64,000 nt of DNA from Euhalothece natronophila Z-M001 (GTDB lineage Bacteria > Cyanobacteriota > Cyanobacteriia > Cyanobacteriales > Rubidibacteraceae). The stretch spans positions 186,001-250,000 of the forward strand of contig NZ_CP042326.1 in assembly GCF_007904085.1 (NCBI RefSeq). Direction: 5' to 3'. The notes beneath the pieces were generated by a model, which searched no databases, was not told where the DNA came from, and saw only the letters and a program-made list of their open reading frames with translations. Made by a program: the position numbers and the translations under genes. Below are positions 36,335-43,482 of the stretch, in pieces. Each line of letters begins with the position of its first letter. Positions within the stretch are counted from its first letter, which is position 1.

Positions 36335-37223
36335 GCATTCCCTTAGCTGTAATGCGGTAATCCAAATCTTCCATGAAGATCATGTCACCACCATCACACA
36401 AAGCATGAGCCTGCTTATAGTGGAAATCTTTTCGTGTGTTGCTAACCTTGTGGTGCATTCTTGCTACCTTGATGCGTTGTTTCTCGTAATTCTTTGACCG
36501 TCTCTGTTTTCTAGAAAGTCTGCGTTGGAGTAATTTCAACTTCCTTTGCATTTCCTTAAAAAACTTGGGTGGCTTGACGAGAACACCATCACTGGTTGCT
36601 AAGAACTTCTCTAATCCGATATCAACTCCTATAGCATGACCATGAGGGGGTGGCGCTGGTACTTCTACATCTAATTGAAGACATACTGAAACATACCATC
36701 GATCTGCTTTTCTGATGACTCGAACCTGTTTAACTTGGAATCCATCTGGGATTGGACGATGAACATTGATTCTGATTTTCCCCACTTTGGGTAAGCTAAT
36801 TTGCCCACCTGTAATTGGGTTTTCCTTGAATTGAGGAAAAAGAATCGACTTCAATTGTCCAAACTTTTTGAATCTAGGAAAGCCGTATCCTCTTTCTCTA
36901 AAAAAGTCCCATGCTCGATGTAGTTGCTTAATGGTTTGTTGCAACACCTGAGAGGGGACTTCTTTTAATCTAGGAAATTTTTTCTTGGCTTTTGGAAGTT
37001 GATTAAGCTGATTTAATTCGCTAGGAAATTTAGCATCAGCAGGAATGATATACTCCGAAACTAAACTGCATCGGTCGATACTACACTTTCGACTATTGCA
37101 CCAATGTTTGATTTCTCGAAGAGAGTAATTGTAAGCACTTCGACAAACTTCCATTATCTCAGAGAGTTTTTCTTTTTGAGATTGATCGGGAGAGATTCGG
37201 TACTGGTAGTTGAAAGTTAACAT
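36306..37223 (-). pseudogene. TnpB N-terminal and central part, family 1, truncated
   Basis: This 305-residue frame is closely related to the 455-residue TnpB at 37508. It has the same N-terminus style (LTFNYQYRISPDQSQKEKL), the motif SLVSEYIIPADAKFP, RuvC-I GVDIGLEKFLATSDG and RuvC-II MIFMEDLDYRI. It stops at GKEMLDGG where the relative continues with the zinc ribbon and RuvC-III. A foreign TnpB 3' fragment follows in a different frame, and a family-1 right end lies beyond it at 35478. The gene is therefore interrupted and probably dead as a nuclease. Confidence 0.8.
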
Positions 37224-37247
37224 CGACCTGATTGATTGGTAAATTCT

Positions 37248-37340
37248 TTATTGTAGGATGTTTATCATAGGTTGTCAACTTGTTAATTGTTAGTTTAAGG
37301 ATGTCCTTACGGACTTTTATTTGTTTGGTGACGATTCATG
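37248..37340 (-). mobile_element. candidate IS left end, family 1, copy 1
   Basis: Just upstream of the truncated TnpB start, the minus strand reads ATGAATCGTCACCAAAC, then AAAGTCCGTAAGGACATCC. The region upstream of the TnpB at 37508 (38905-38977) reads ATGAATCGTGACCAAA, then AAAGTCCGTTAGGACATCC. Conserved position and the GTCC/GGAC hairpin suggest matching IS left ends. Confidence 0.6.
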
Positions 37341-37341
37341 A

Positions 37342-37442
37342 GGGGCTGTCATCTGACTGGAGCGACACAGCGAAGCGAGGAAGTGAAGCTCTCCTCAGAT
37401 GTTTATACGCCCCGTCACCCCGTTAACCTGACGGTATAACGG
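37342..37442 (+). repeat. two-hairpin element, copy C, with expanded loop
   Basis: GGGGC (37342-37346) and GCCCC (37409-37413) enclose CATCTGA (37350-37356) and TCAGATG (37395-37401). Instead of a 7-base apex there are 38 bases, rich in AGCGAAGCGAGG-type sequence. After GTC a second hairpin follows: CCGTTA (37420-37425) with TAACGG (37437-37442). No TnpB gene reads into it; it abuts the outer edge of the family-1 left end. Confidence 0.55.
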
Positions 37443-37507
37443 AGCGGAGCAAAGCGTGAGCATCTTCTCGTCACATTAAGATAATTGACATTCTCTCCCG
37501 TCAAACG

Positions 37508-38875
37508 CTACGCGCTATGACGGGAGATTCCTAGCCTCACGACTAAGTTTCCTGTCTCAGGCTCTTGACTAGACGAAGTTTCCTCCATCCCCGTCAGATC
37601 GCCTCCACAGGCAATTTGTTTATTCTCTAACCTCTGCCCGAGGTCGGAGAGTCCTTTAGGTCTGCTTTCCAAGCTCCGCTTTCCGATGCGCGGGAAACCC
37701 GCGCTCGGGTCGGAGCTCGATGCGCGGGAAACCCGCGCTCGGGTCAGACCTCTATTTCTAATCACTTCAGCACTTACAACATCTCTTGAACCAATGTAAC
37801 CGCATTCAGGACAATGATGAACTCTAACATCTAATGTTTTCTTTCCTGTATGCGCTCCACATTGAGAACATTCTTGGGAAGTGCCATCTTTGTCAACTTT
37901 GGCAAAGTAAACATCACGTTTCCAACAAACCCACTCCAGAATGTTCACAAACTGACCAAAACCTGCATCCGCAGCGTGTTTAGACAACATCCCCCGTTGC
38001 CACGAACGAAAGTTGATATCTTCGACAAAGATCATTCCTGCTCCATCACACAATTGATGGGCAAGTTGGAAGTGCCAATTCTTACGAGCATCAGAGATAC
38101 GTTGGTGAACTCTTGCTATCTTGCGATTCAGTTTATGGCGGTTATTCGACCCTTTTTGTTTGTTCTTAAGCCTACGTTGGAGCAATCTCAGCTTCCTTTG
38201 TAGAGACTCTAAAAACCGAGGTCGCTTAACTTCTAAACCATCGGAAGTAGCAACAAATTTATCAAAGCCCAAATCTAACCCTCTTGGGTGTCCATGAGGG
38301 AAGGGTTGAGGAACTTCTACATCTAGTTGAAGGGATAACATGACGAAATAACCAGAGGCTTTTCTAATCACTCTTACCTGCTTCACCTTAAATCCTTCTG
38401 GGATGTCTCTAGACTTTCTGAACCTAACCCAACCTAATTGAGGTAGTTTAATTTGATTTCCTTTTAATACTTCTCCCCTGATCTGAGGAATCAGATAAGA
38501 CCTTAGACGATATTTGTTCTTAAATCTAGGAAAACCAAACCCTCTAGACTTCATGTCAGAAAAAGCCCGATCCAATGTCCTTAAAACTTGCTGGAGAACT
38601 TGAGCATTAACTGACTTCAGTCGTTCACTGTCTTTCTTAGCCTCAGTTAAAGCCTTCGCTTGCCTTGAATAACTAGGATAAGGTTCATCAGCAGGAATAA
38701 TATATTCCTTTTCAATCGAACAAGCATTAACAGGACATTTTCGAGAGTTGATCCAATCCTTTCTTTCCCTAAGAGCATAATTCCAAACCGTTCGGCAAAC
38801 ACCGAGCGTCTGCTCAATCATGTCGATTTGTAATTGGTTTGGTTCTAACTTAAATTCGTAAGAAAGGGTAAACAT
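37508..38875 (-). CDS. tnpB: TnpB-family RNA-guided nuclease (OrfB), family 1
   Basis: A 455-residue TnpB, longer than usual because of a C-terminal Ser/Arg-rich tail. RuvC-I Asp is in RGLDLGFDKF (about residue 200), RuvC-II Glu in IFVEDINFRS (about 282), and the zinc ribbon is CSQCG...CPEC. The RuvC-III Asp is in GSRDVVSAEVI, where the usual Asn is Ser. The tail from about residue 375 encodes two copies of a 27-bp palindromic repeat and overlaps the right-end hairpin, so it is probably a read-through product. The N-terminus matches the truncated copy at 36306; the left-end hairpin lies at 38905-38977. Confidence 0.87.
   Translation of the reverse strand: MFTLSYEFKLEPNQLQIDMIEQTLGVCRTVWNYALRERKDWINSRKCPVNACSIEKEYIIPADEPYPSYSRQAKALTEAKKDSERLKSVNAQVLQQVLRTLDRAFSDMKSRGFGFPRFKNKYRLRSYLIPQIRGEVLKGNQIKLPQLGWVRFRKSRDIPEGFKVKQVRVIRKASGYFVMLSLQLDVEVPQPFPHGHPRGLDLGFDKFVATSDGLEVKRPRFLESLQRKLRLLQRRLKNKQKGSNNRHKLNRKIARVHQRISDARKNWHFQLAHQLCDGAGMIFVEDINFRSWQRGMLSKHAADAGFGQFVNILEWVCWKRDVYFAKVDKDGTSQECSQCGAHTGKKTLDVRVHHCPECGYIGSRDVVSAEVIRNRGLTRARVSRASSSDPSAGFPRIGKRSLESRPKGLSDLGQRLENKQIACGGDLTGMEETSSSQEPETGNLVVRLGISRHSA
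37685..37745 (-). repeat. 27-bp palindromic direct repeat, two copies
   Basis: GATGCGCGGGAAACCCGCGC followed by TCGGGTC occurs at 37685-37711 and again at 37719-37745 without mismatch. Each copy contains the stem GCGCGGG-AAA-CCCGCGC. They lie in the 3' tail of the tnpB gene, in the region expected to encode the guide-RNA scaffold. Confidence 0.8.
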
Positions 38876-38904
38876 TGGATTTTGAACTTTAATAATTCCA
38901 GTTT

Positions 38905-38977
38905 AACGGATTCTACACGATTTAACAACTAATGTACGGATGTCCTAACGGACTTTTTTCTTTTGGTCACGATTCAT
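38905..38977 (-). mobile_element. candidate IS left end, family 1, copy 2
   Basis: The sequence upstream of the TnpB at 37508. On the minus strand ATGAATCGTGACC starts near 38977, and AAGTCCGTTAGGACATCC follows with a GTCC/GGAC hairpin. It matches 37248-37340 in order and spacing. Confidence 0.6.
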
Positions 38978-39075
38978 CTACCCGTTAAGCTCCTTTCGTC
39001 GCTATAACGGGAGTCCTCTCGTGACATATCTGATAGAGTGTAAATTTGTAACCCTAACCTTTTAATTAGTAAATG

Positions 39076-39104
39076 TTGACGTTTTAAAGTGGATAGGCTA
39101 GACT
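39076..39104 (+). promoter_or_regulatory. sigma-70-type promoter for the rml genes
   Basis: TTGACG (39076-39081), a 17-base spacer, then TAGACT (39099-39104) place a transcription start near 39111, about 86 bases before the rmlB ATG. It is the first good promoter after the TnpB cluster. Confidence 0.5.
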
Positions 39105-39196
39105 GCTCCCAGATTAAACTGGTTCCCCTTGTAATAGGGAAGTTAGGCGTTGACGGTTATTCAACTAAACATTTCTTCGAAGTCTTGACTCAATCC

Positions 39197-40339
39197 ATGA
39201 AAATACTTGTAACTGGCGGTGCGGGCTTTATTGGCTCTGCTGTTGTGCGGCAGTTTATTGCCGAAACAGAGCACACCGTAATTAATGTTGATGCCTTGAC
39301 CTATGCTGGCAATCTTGAATCACTTAGTGATGTTCGGGATCACCCGCGACATATTTTCGAGCATGTTGATATCACCAATCATGACTCCCTCACAAGTGTA
39401 TTTCAGAAACATCAGCCAGGGGCAGTCATGCATTTGGCAGCTGAATCGCATGTGGATCGTTCTATTGATGGGTCCGCCGAGTTTATTAACACCAATATTG
39501 TGGGCACTTATCTGCTGCTTGAGTGTTCACGGGAGTACTGGAATAGACTTCCTGCAAATGATCGGCAAAGTGTAGCGAAGGGTGAGAAGTCAGGTGGAGT
39601 CACCAAAGAATCCTTTCGCTTTCATCACATTTCCACTGATGAGGTGTATGGCGATCTAACAGTCAATGACCCTCCTTTCACAGAAGAAACTCCCTATGCG
39701 CCAAGCTCACCGTATTCCGCCAGCAAAGCCAGCAGTGATCATTTGGTTCGTGCTTGGTATCGCACTTATGGTTTGCCGATCATAGTCACTAACTGTTCCA
39801 ACAACTATGGTCCCTACCAGTTTCCAGAGAAATTGATTCCACTAATGATTCTCAATGCACTGGATTGCAAGCCACTGCCGGTGTATGGACGTGGAGAGAA
39901 TATTCGGGATTGGCTCTATGTGGAGGATCATGCACGAGCATTGCGTTATGTTTTGGCGCATGGCGTCGTCGGCCGCACCTACAATATCGGCGGGCTTAAT
40001 GAGAAGACCAATCTCGAGGTCGTGAACAGCATTTGCGACCTTCTCGATGAATTAAGGCCATTGAGTGGTCTCCCCGAGATCTCACAGGCGCCTGACAAGT
40101 TATCCAAGTCCTACAAATCCCTCATCACATTCGTTACTGATCGACTCGGCCATGATCATCGTTACGCCATTGATAATTCGCGTATCGCCAACGAGCTAGG
40201 TTGGCAACCCCTCGAGAGCTTTGAAACGGGCCTGCGGAAGACAGTACAATGGTATTTAGATAACACCACATGGGTTGAAAGGGTTCGCTTGGGCACCTAT
40301 CGCGATTGGATCGCCACCGAATACACCAAAGGGGGCTAG
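39197..40339 (+). CDS. rmlB: dTDP-glucose 4,6-dehydratase
   Basis: RmlB makes dTDP-4-keto-6-deoxyglucose, the second step of dTDP-L-rhamnose synthesis. From ATG 39197 the protein has 380 residues: NAD-binding [26 protein letters not shown] with active-site region, [13 protein letters not shown], and the catalytic [14 protein letters not shown] (Tyr and Lys). [20 protein letters not shown] follows. An extra segment of about 25 residues ([20 protein letters not shown]) is present as in proteobacterial RmlB. The open frame extends 36 codons upstream, but that part includes the promoter. rmlD follows after 5 bp. Confidence 0.96.
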   Translation: MKILVTGGAGFIGSAVVRQFIAETEHTVINVDALTYAGNLESLSDVRDHPRHIFEHVDITNHDSLTSVFQKHQPGAVMHLAAESHVDRSIDGSAEFINTNIVGTYLLLECSREYWNRLPANDRQSVAKGEKSGGVTKESFRFHHISTDEVYGDLTVNDPPFTEETPYAPSSPYSASKASSDHLVRAWYRTYGLPIIVTNCSNNYGPYQFPEKLIPLMILNALDCKPLPVYGRGENIRDWLYVEDHARALRYVLAHGVVGRTYNIGGLNEKTNLEVVNSICDLLDELRPLSGLPEISQAPDKLSKSYKSLITFVTDRLGHDHRYAIDNSRIANELGWQPLESFETGLRKTVQWYLDNTTWVERVRLGTYRDWIATEYTKGG

Positions 40340-40344
40340 GTTTG

Positions 40345-41256
40345 ATGAAAATCCTTCTGCTAGGTTGTCAGGGTCAGGTCGGCTGGGAGTTACAACGCTC
40401 ATTGGCTCCCTTGGGTGAAGTGATCGCACTGATACGCCACAACACTGATGGTCTCTGTGGCGATTTAAATCAGCCAACAGCCCTGGCAAGAACTATCAAG
40501 ACGTTGACACCCAATGTGATTGTGAATGCCGCTGCTTACACCGCAGTGGATCAGGCTGAGTCGGAATCTGATCTAGCACAAGCTATCAATGCGGTCGGGC
40601 CAAGTGTTTTAGCCCGTGAGACCCAAAAGCTTGGGGCATTGCTAGTACATTACTCCACGGATTACGTATTTGATGGGTCCGGTGCCAAACCTTGGCGCGA
40701 GGATGACCGGACAGTTCCTCTCAATGTTTATGGACAGACCAAGCGTGCGGGGGAACGGGCTATTCAGGAAAGCGACTGCCGGCATCTTATCTTCCGTACT
40801 AGCTGGGTCTATGCCTCTAGGGGCAAAAATTTTATTCGGACCATGCTGCGCCTCGCAGCGGAACGCGATGCACTGCAGGTCATCGACGATCAGTATGGCG
40901 CGCCAACAGGCGCTGCGCTGATCGCGGATGTGACGGCGCAGGCATTGCCACTGGCATTGCGCAAGCCGGAGCTTGAGGGGCTATATCATTTAGCAGCGTC
41001 TGGTGAGACAACTTGGCACGGCTATGCCTGTCGGGTCATCGAACAGGCACGTCAAGCCGGGTGGCCCGTGAAAATAGCCGAACAGGACGTCTGGCCAATC
41101 GCTACAGATGCATTTCCAGTAGTAGCGCAACGTCCCAATAACTCCCGTCTCGATTGCACCCGTCTGGAAGAGGCTTTCGGGCTGTACCTTCCGGCTTGGC
41201 AACGGGGGGTGGATCATACCCTAGCTGAAATACTCGATTGTGGAGGAATTGCTTGA
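40345..41256 (+). CDS. rmlD: dTDP-4-dehydrorhamnose reductase
   Basis: RmlD reduces dTDP-4-keto-rhamnose to dTDP-L-rhamnose, the last step. The 303-residue product has the Rossmann start MKILLLGCQGQVGWELQRSL, the family motif NAAAYTAVDQAE, the STDYVFDG segment, and the catalytic YGQTKRAGE (Tyr, Lys). A C-terminal substrate-binding part includes RPNNSRLDC. The open frame starts 13 codons earlier inside rmlB, but the ATG at 40345 gives the standard N-terminus. Codon use is GC-richer than the surrounding genome. rmlC starts 2 bp after its stop. Confidence 0.95.
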   Translation: MKILLLGCQGQVGWELQRSLAPLGEVIALIRHNTDGLCGDLNQPTALARTIKTLTPNVIVNAAAYTAVDQAESESDLAQAINAVGPSVLARETQKLGALLVHYSTDYVFDGSGAKPWREDDRTVPLNVYGQTKRAGERAIQESDCRHLIFRTSWVYASRGKNFIRTMLRLAAERDALQVIDDQYGAPTGAALIADVTAQALPLALRKPELEGLYHLAASGETTWHGYACRVIEQARQAGWPVKIAEQDVWPIATDAFPVVAQRPNNSRLDCTRLEEAFGLYLPAWQRGVDHTLAEILDCGGIA

Positions 41257-41258
41257 AT

Positions 41259-41804
41259 ATGCATGTGACCCCAACCGCCATTCCCGAAATATTGCTCATT
41301 GAGCCAACTGTGTTCGGCGACGAGCGCGGGTTCTTCATGGAAACGTGGCAACGGTGCAAGTTCGCCGAGGCCGGCATCGACTATGATTTTGTGCAAGACA
41401 ATCACAGCCGTTCGGTATATGGCACACTTCGAGGCTTGCATTACCAAATTTGCAAGCCACAAGGGAAATTAGTTCGCGTCACGCGAGGTGAAGTGTTCGA
41501 TGTAGCTGTGGATTTACGGCAGCATTCACCAACTTTCGGTCAATGGGTCGGTGAAATGCTTTCGTCAGACAACAAGCGCATGTTGTGGGTACCACCAGGT
41601 TTTGCACATGGCTTTTATGTCACCAGTGACACTGCTGAGTTTCAATACAAGTGTACAGATTACTACTCGCCAGAATGCGAGCGTAGCATTCACTGGAATG
41701 ATCCGAAGATTGGGATCGCTTGGCCAATTCAGGGGCTACCCTTGGTGTCTGAAAAAGATGAACAAGCCGACCTATTTGAACATGCCGAGTATTTTGCTTA
41801 TTGA
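41259..41804 (+). CDS. rmlC: dTDP-4-dehydrorhamnose 3,5-epimerase
   Basis: RmlC epimerises C3 and C5 of the keto-sugar before RmlD acts. The 181-residue cupin protein has EPTVFGDERGFFMETW, the catalytic-His region LRGLHYQICKPQGKLVRV, GEVFDVAVDLR with the catalytic Asp, and WVPPGFAHGFYV. GGAGG lies 13-17 bases before the ATG at 41259. The order rmlB-D-C with near-zero gaps fits one transcript. Just after the stop lies a bulged hairpin resembling the right end of the TnpB element at 50.9-52.2 kb. Confidence 0.95.
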   Translation: MHVTPTAIPEILLIEPTVFGDERGFFMETWQRCKFAEAGIDYDFVQDNHSRSVYGTLRGLHYQICKPQGKLVRVTRGEVFDVAVDLRQHSPTFGQWVGEMLSSDNKRMLWVPPGFAHGFYVTSDTAEFQYKCTDYYSPECERSIHWNDPKIGIAWPIQGLPLVSEKDEQADLFEHAEYFAY

Positions 41805-41805
41805 G

Positions 41806-41832
41806 CCTCTTCTGCCTAAAGGCGAGAAGATT
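41806..41832 (-). repeat. right-end-like hairpin after rmlC
   Basis: On the minus strand GAATCTTCTCGCCTTTAGGC continues AGAAGAGGCTCAA. It is the same shape as 52134-52165, with TTCT/AGAA replacing CCCC/GGGG and the same bulged C. It may also help terminate rmlC transcription, though no T-run follows on the plus strand. Confidence 0.5.
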
Positions 41833-41874
41833 CCCTTGTAGAATCTTGACAAAAAGTCACCTTTAGCGGTGATT

Positions 41875-41981
41875 TATAGTCGTTCCAATTCAGTTCCGTA
41901 GTGCAGCCATCTTGGCTACTACTAGGGAGCAAGATGCTCCCACTACTTTTAGGTTGCTGTTTTTTATTTGGAATCACTATA
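41875..41981. mobile_element. TTCCAA-type MITE, copy 1
   Basis: A 107-bp element between rmlC and rmlA with inverted ends TATAGTCGTTCCAA and TTGGAATCACTATA. Its ends match those of the 106-bp insert at 53427-53532. The TA at each edge suits a TA target duplication. The remaining gap to rmlA (41982-42128) holds no gene. Confidence 0.75.
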
Positions 41982-42128
41982 CATCGTATTAACCTGTGGT
42001 ATAGATAACGCCGACGTTGCTAGGAAATCTCCAAGGGAAAAGAAGCAGGAAGTGGACATCAGACCTTTATCAGGTTTCTAGGAACTATGATAAGTTTGAG
42101 TAAGTTCCTCATAACGGACTGATGGAGC

Positions 42129-43013
42129 ATGAAGCAACGAAAAGGTATTATATTAGCCGGTGGTAACAGCACTCGACTGTACCCGGTTACGCAAGTTATT
42201 TCGAAGCAGCTTTTGCCTGTATTTGATAAACCGATGATCTACTACCCACTATGCACGCTGATGATGGCGGGTATACGAGAGATTCTAATCATTTCCACGC
42301 CAGAAGACACACCTTTGTTTCAAAAACTTTTGGGTGACGGGAGTCAGTGGGGACTGCAATTAGAATACGCCGTGCAAGCGCAGCCCAATGGCTTGGCAGA
42401 GGCATTTGTCATTGGTGCAGATTTCGTCAAAGATCACCCCAGTGCTCTAATCTTGGGCGACAACATTTTTCATGGACATGATCTTGGAGCATTACTTCAG
42501 GCAGCCAACAAACGACCAAGCGGTGCAACCGTTTTTGCATACGCGGTCACCGATCCTGAACGCTACGGCGTGGTTGGTTTTGATGAAACTGGGCATGCAA
42601 CCAGCCTAGAAGAAAAACCGAAACAACCTCGGTCGCGCTACGCAGTCACTGGTTTGTATTTTTACGATGAAAAAGTTATTGACATTGCCAAGGGTATCCA
42701 ACCCTCCGCTCGTGGAGAACTTGAGATCACAGACGTGAATCTCGCATACCTAGAGCAGGGCGCGCTCAACGTCGAGGTAATGGGGCGTGGCATGGCTTGG
42801 CTGGATACAGGCACACATGAATCACTAAACGCTGCCAGCGCTTTTATTGAGACTTTGGAGACACGGCAGGGGTTGAAGGTTTGTTCGCCCGAAGAAACGG
42901 CGTATCGGATGGGGTTTATCGATGCTGAGGGGGTTCGATTGCTTGCAGAGCCTCTGGCAAAAAACGGGTATGGCCAGTACCTATTGCAGATGTTGGATGA
43001 CAATATTTTTTGA
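42129..43013 (+). CDS. rmlA: glucose-1-phosphate thymidylyltransferase
   Basis: RmlA condenses glucose-1-phosphate with dTTP, the first step of dTDP-rhamnose synthesis. The 294-residue product has the nucleotide signature [36 protein letters not shown], the metal-binding [10 protein letters not shown], and [22 protein letters not shown]. Length and motifs match the short proteobacterial/cyanobacterial type. Unlike rmlB-D-C, which are almost fused, it stands 324 bp away, separated by a MITE. Ancestrally it was probably part of the same operon. Confidence 0.96.
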   Translation: MKQRKGIILAGGNSTRLYPVTQVISKQLLPVFDKPMIYYPLCTLMMAGIREILIISTPEDTPLFQKLLGDGSQWGLQLEYAVQAQPNGLAEAFVIGADFVKDHPSALILGDNIFHGHDLGALLQAANKRPSGATVFAYAVTDPERYGVVGFDETGHATSLEEKPKQPRSRYAVTGLYFYDEKVIDIAKGIQPSARGELEITDVNLAYLEQGALNVEVMGRGMAWLDTGTHESLNAASAFIETLETRQGLKVCSPEETAYRMGFIDAEGVRLLAEPLAKNGYGQYLLQMLDDNIF

Positions 43014-43170
43014 TCTTAGCCCTCTTCTGTCACTTTCTGTAAATCTGTCGCTGTAAGGCTTATGAACAGTGGATTCTTCAATTGCGCTAATCAGAAATAT
43101 TTGGTACTAATAATTATTAGTGCAATCACGCACTTAGAAAAAGCTTCGGAAGATTTAATTGATTTTTCTA

Positions 43171-43252
43171 TTCGGAGACTGACAAAAGAGCGATAACTCA
43201 TTATTTGATTTGTTACTTCTTGGTTCGGAGATTGACAGAAGAGGGATTACCT
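43171..43252 (+). repeat. imperfect direct repeat, 53-bp period
   Basis: TTCGGAGACTGACAAAAGAG (43171) and TTCGGAGATTGACAGAAGAG (43224) recur with the following bases GCGATAACT / GGATTACCT. It lies in the gene-free gap between rmlA and the giant surface-protein gene. I see no other feature there before the terminator at 43280. Confidence 0.6.
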
Positions 43253-43279
43253 GTGCAACACACTCTCCTAATTTAACGC

Positions 43280-43310
43280 AAAAAAGAGGGTAACCCTCAG
43301 GCTACCCTCT
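43280..43310 (-). terminator. rho-independent terminator of the giant RCC1-repeat gene
   Basis: On the minus strand AGAGGGTA (43303-43310) pairs with TACCCTCT (43285-43292), and a run of six T follows. It lies beyond the frameshifted fourth repeat unit, showing that the original gene end was there. Confidence 0.8.
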
Positions 43311-43335
43311 CTATATCACTCTCCTCACCTATAAT

Positions 43336-43482
43336 CTAGACAGTTGTTGTTTCAGTTCCCAGATCGCGTCCTTCCTCGGCACCAAAGTTAATCCAGTGTT
43401 CTAGAGCACTAGAGAGCACATCGCCTTGCACTGCTTGTTCTAGGTCTGGATGCGCTCCCAAGTAGCTCTCGGCATCAAAACT
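43336..43482 (-). pseudogene. orphaned fourth C-terminal repeat of the giant surface protein
   Basis: A frame directly continuing from the stop codon of the giant gene but in another phase. It reads [18 protein letters not shown], then SSALEHWINFGAEEGRDLG, and stops at 43336. It is a good copy of the YL..NPDV..AV.......HF..G..EGR module that occurs three times at the end of the in-frame protein. Loss of two bases in GAGAG (leaving GAG) near 43482-43486 would explain the shift. Confidence 0.8.

Noticed and set aside
39089-39196. Longer RmlB start
   Set aside because: The extension contains the promoter -10 region and does not match the family; ATG 39197 gives the standard Rossmann start.
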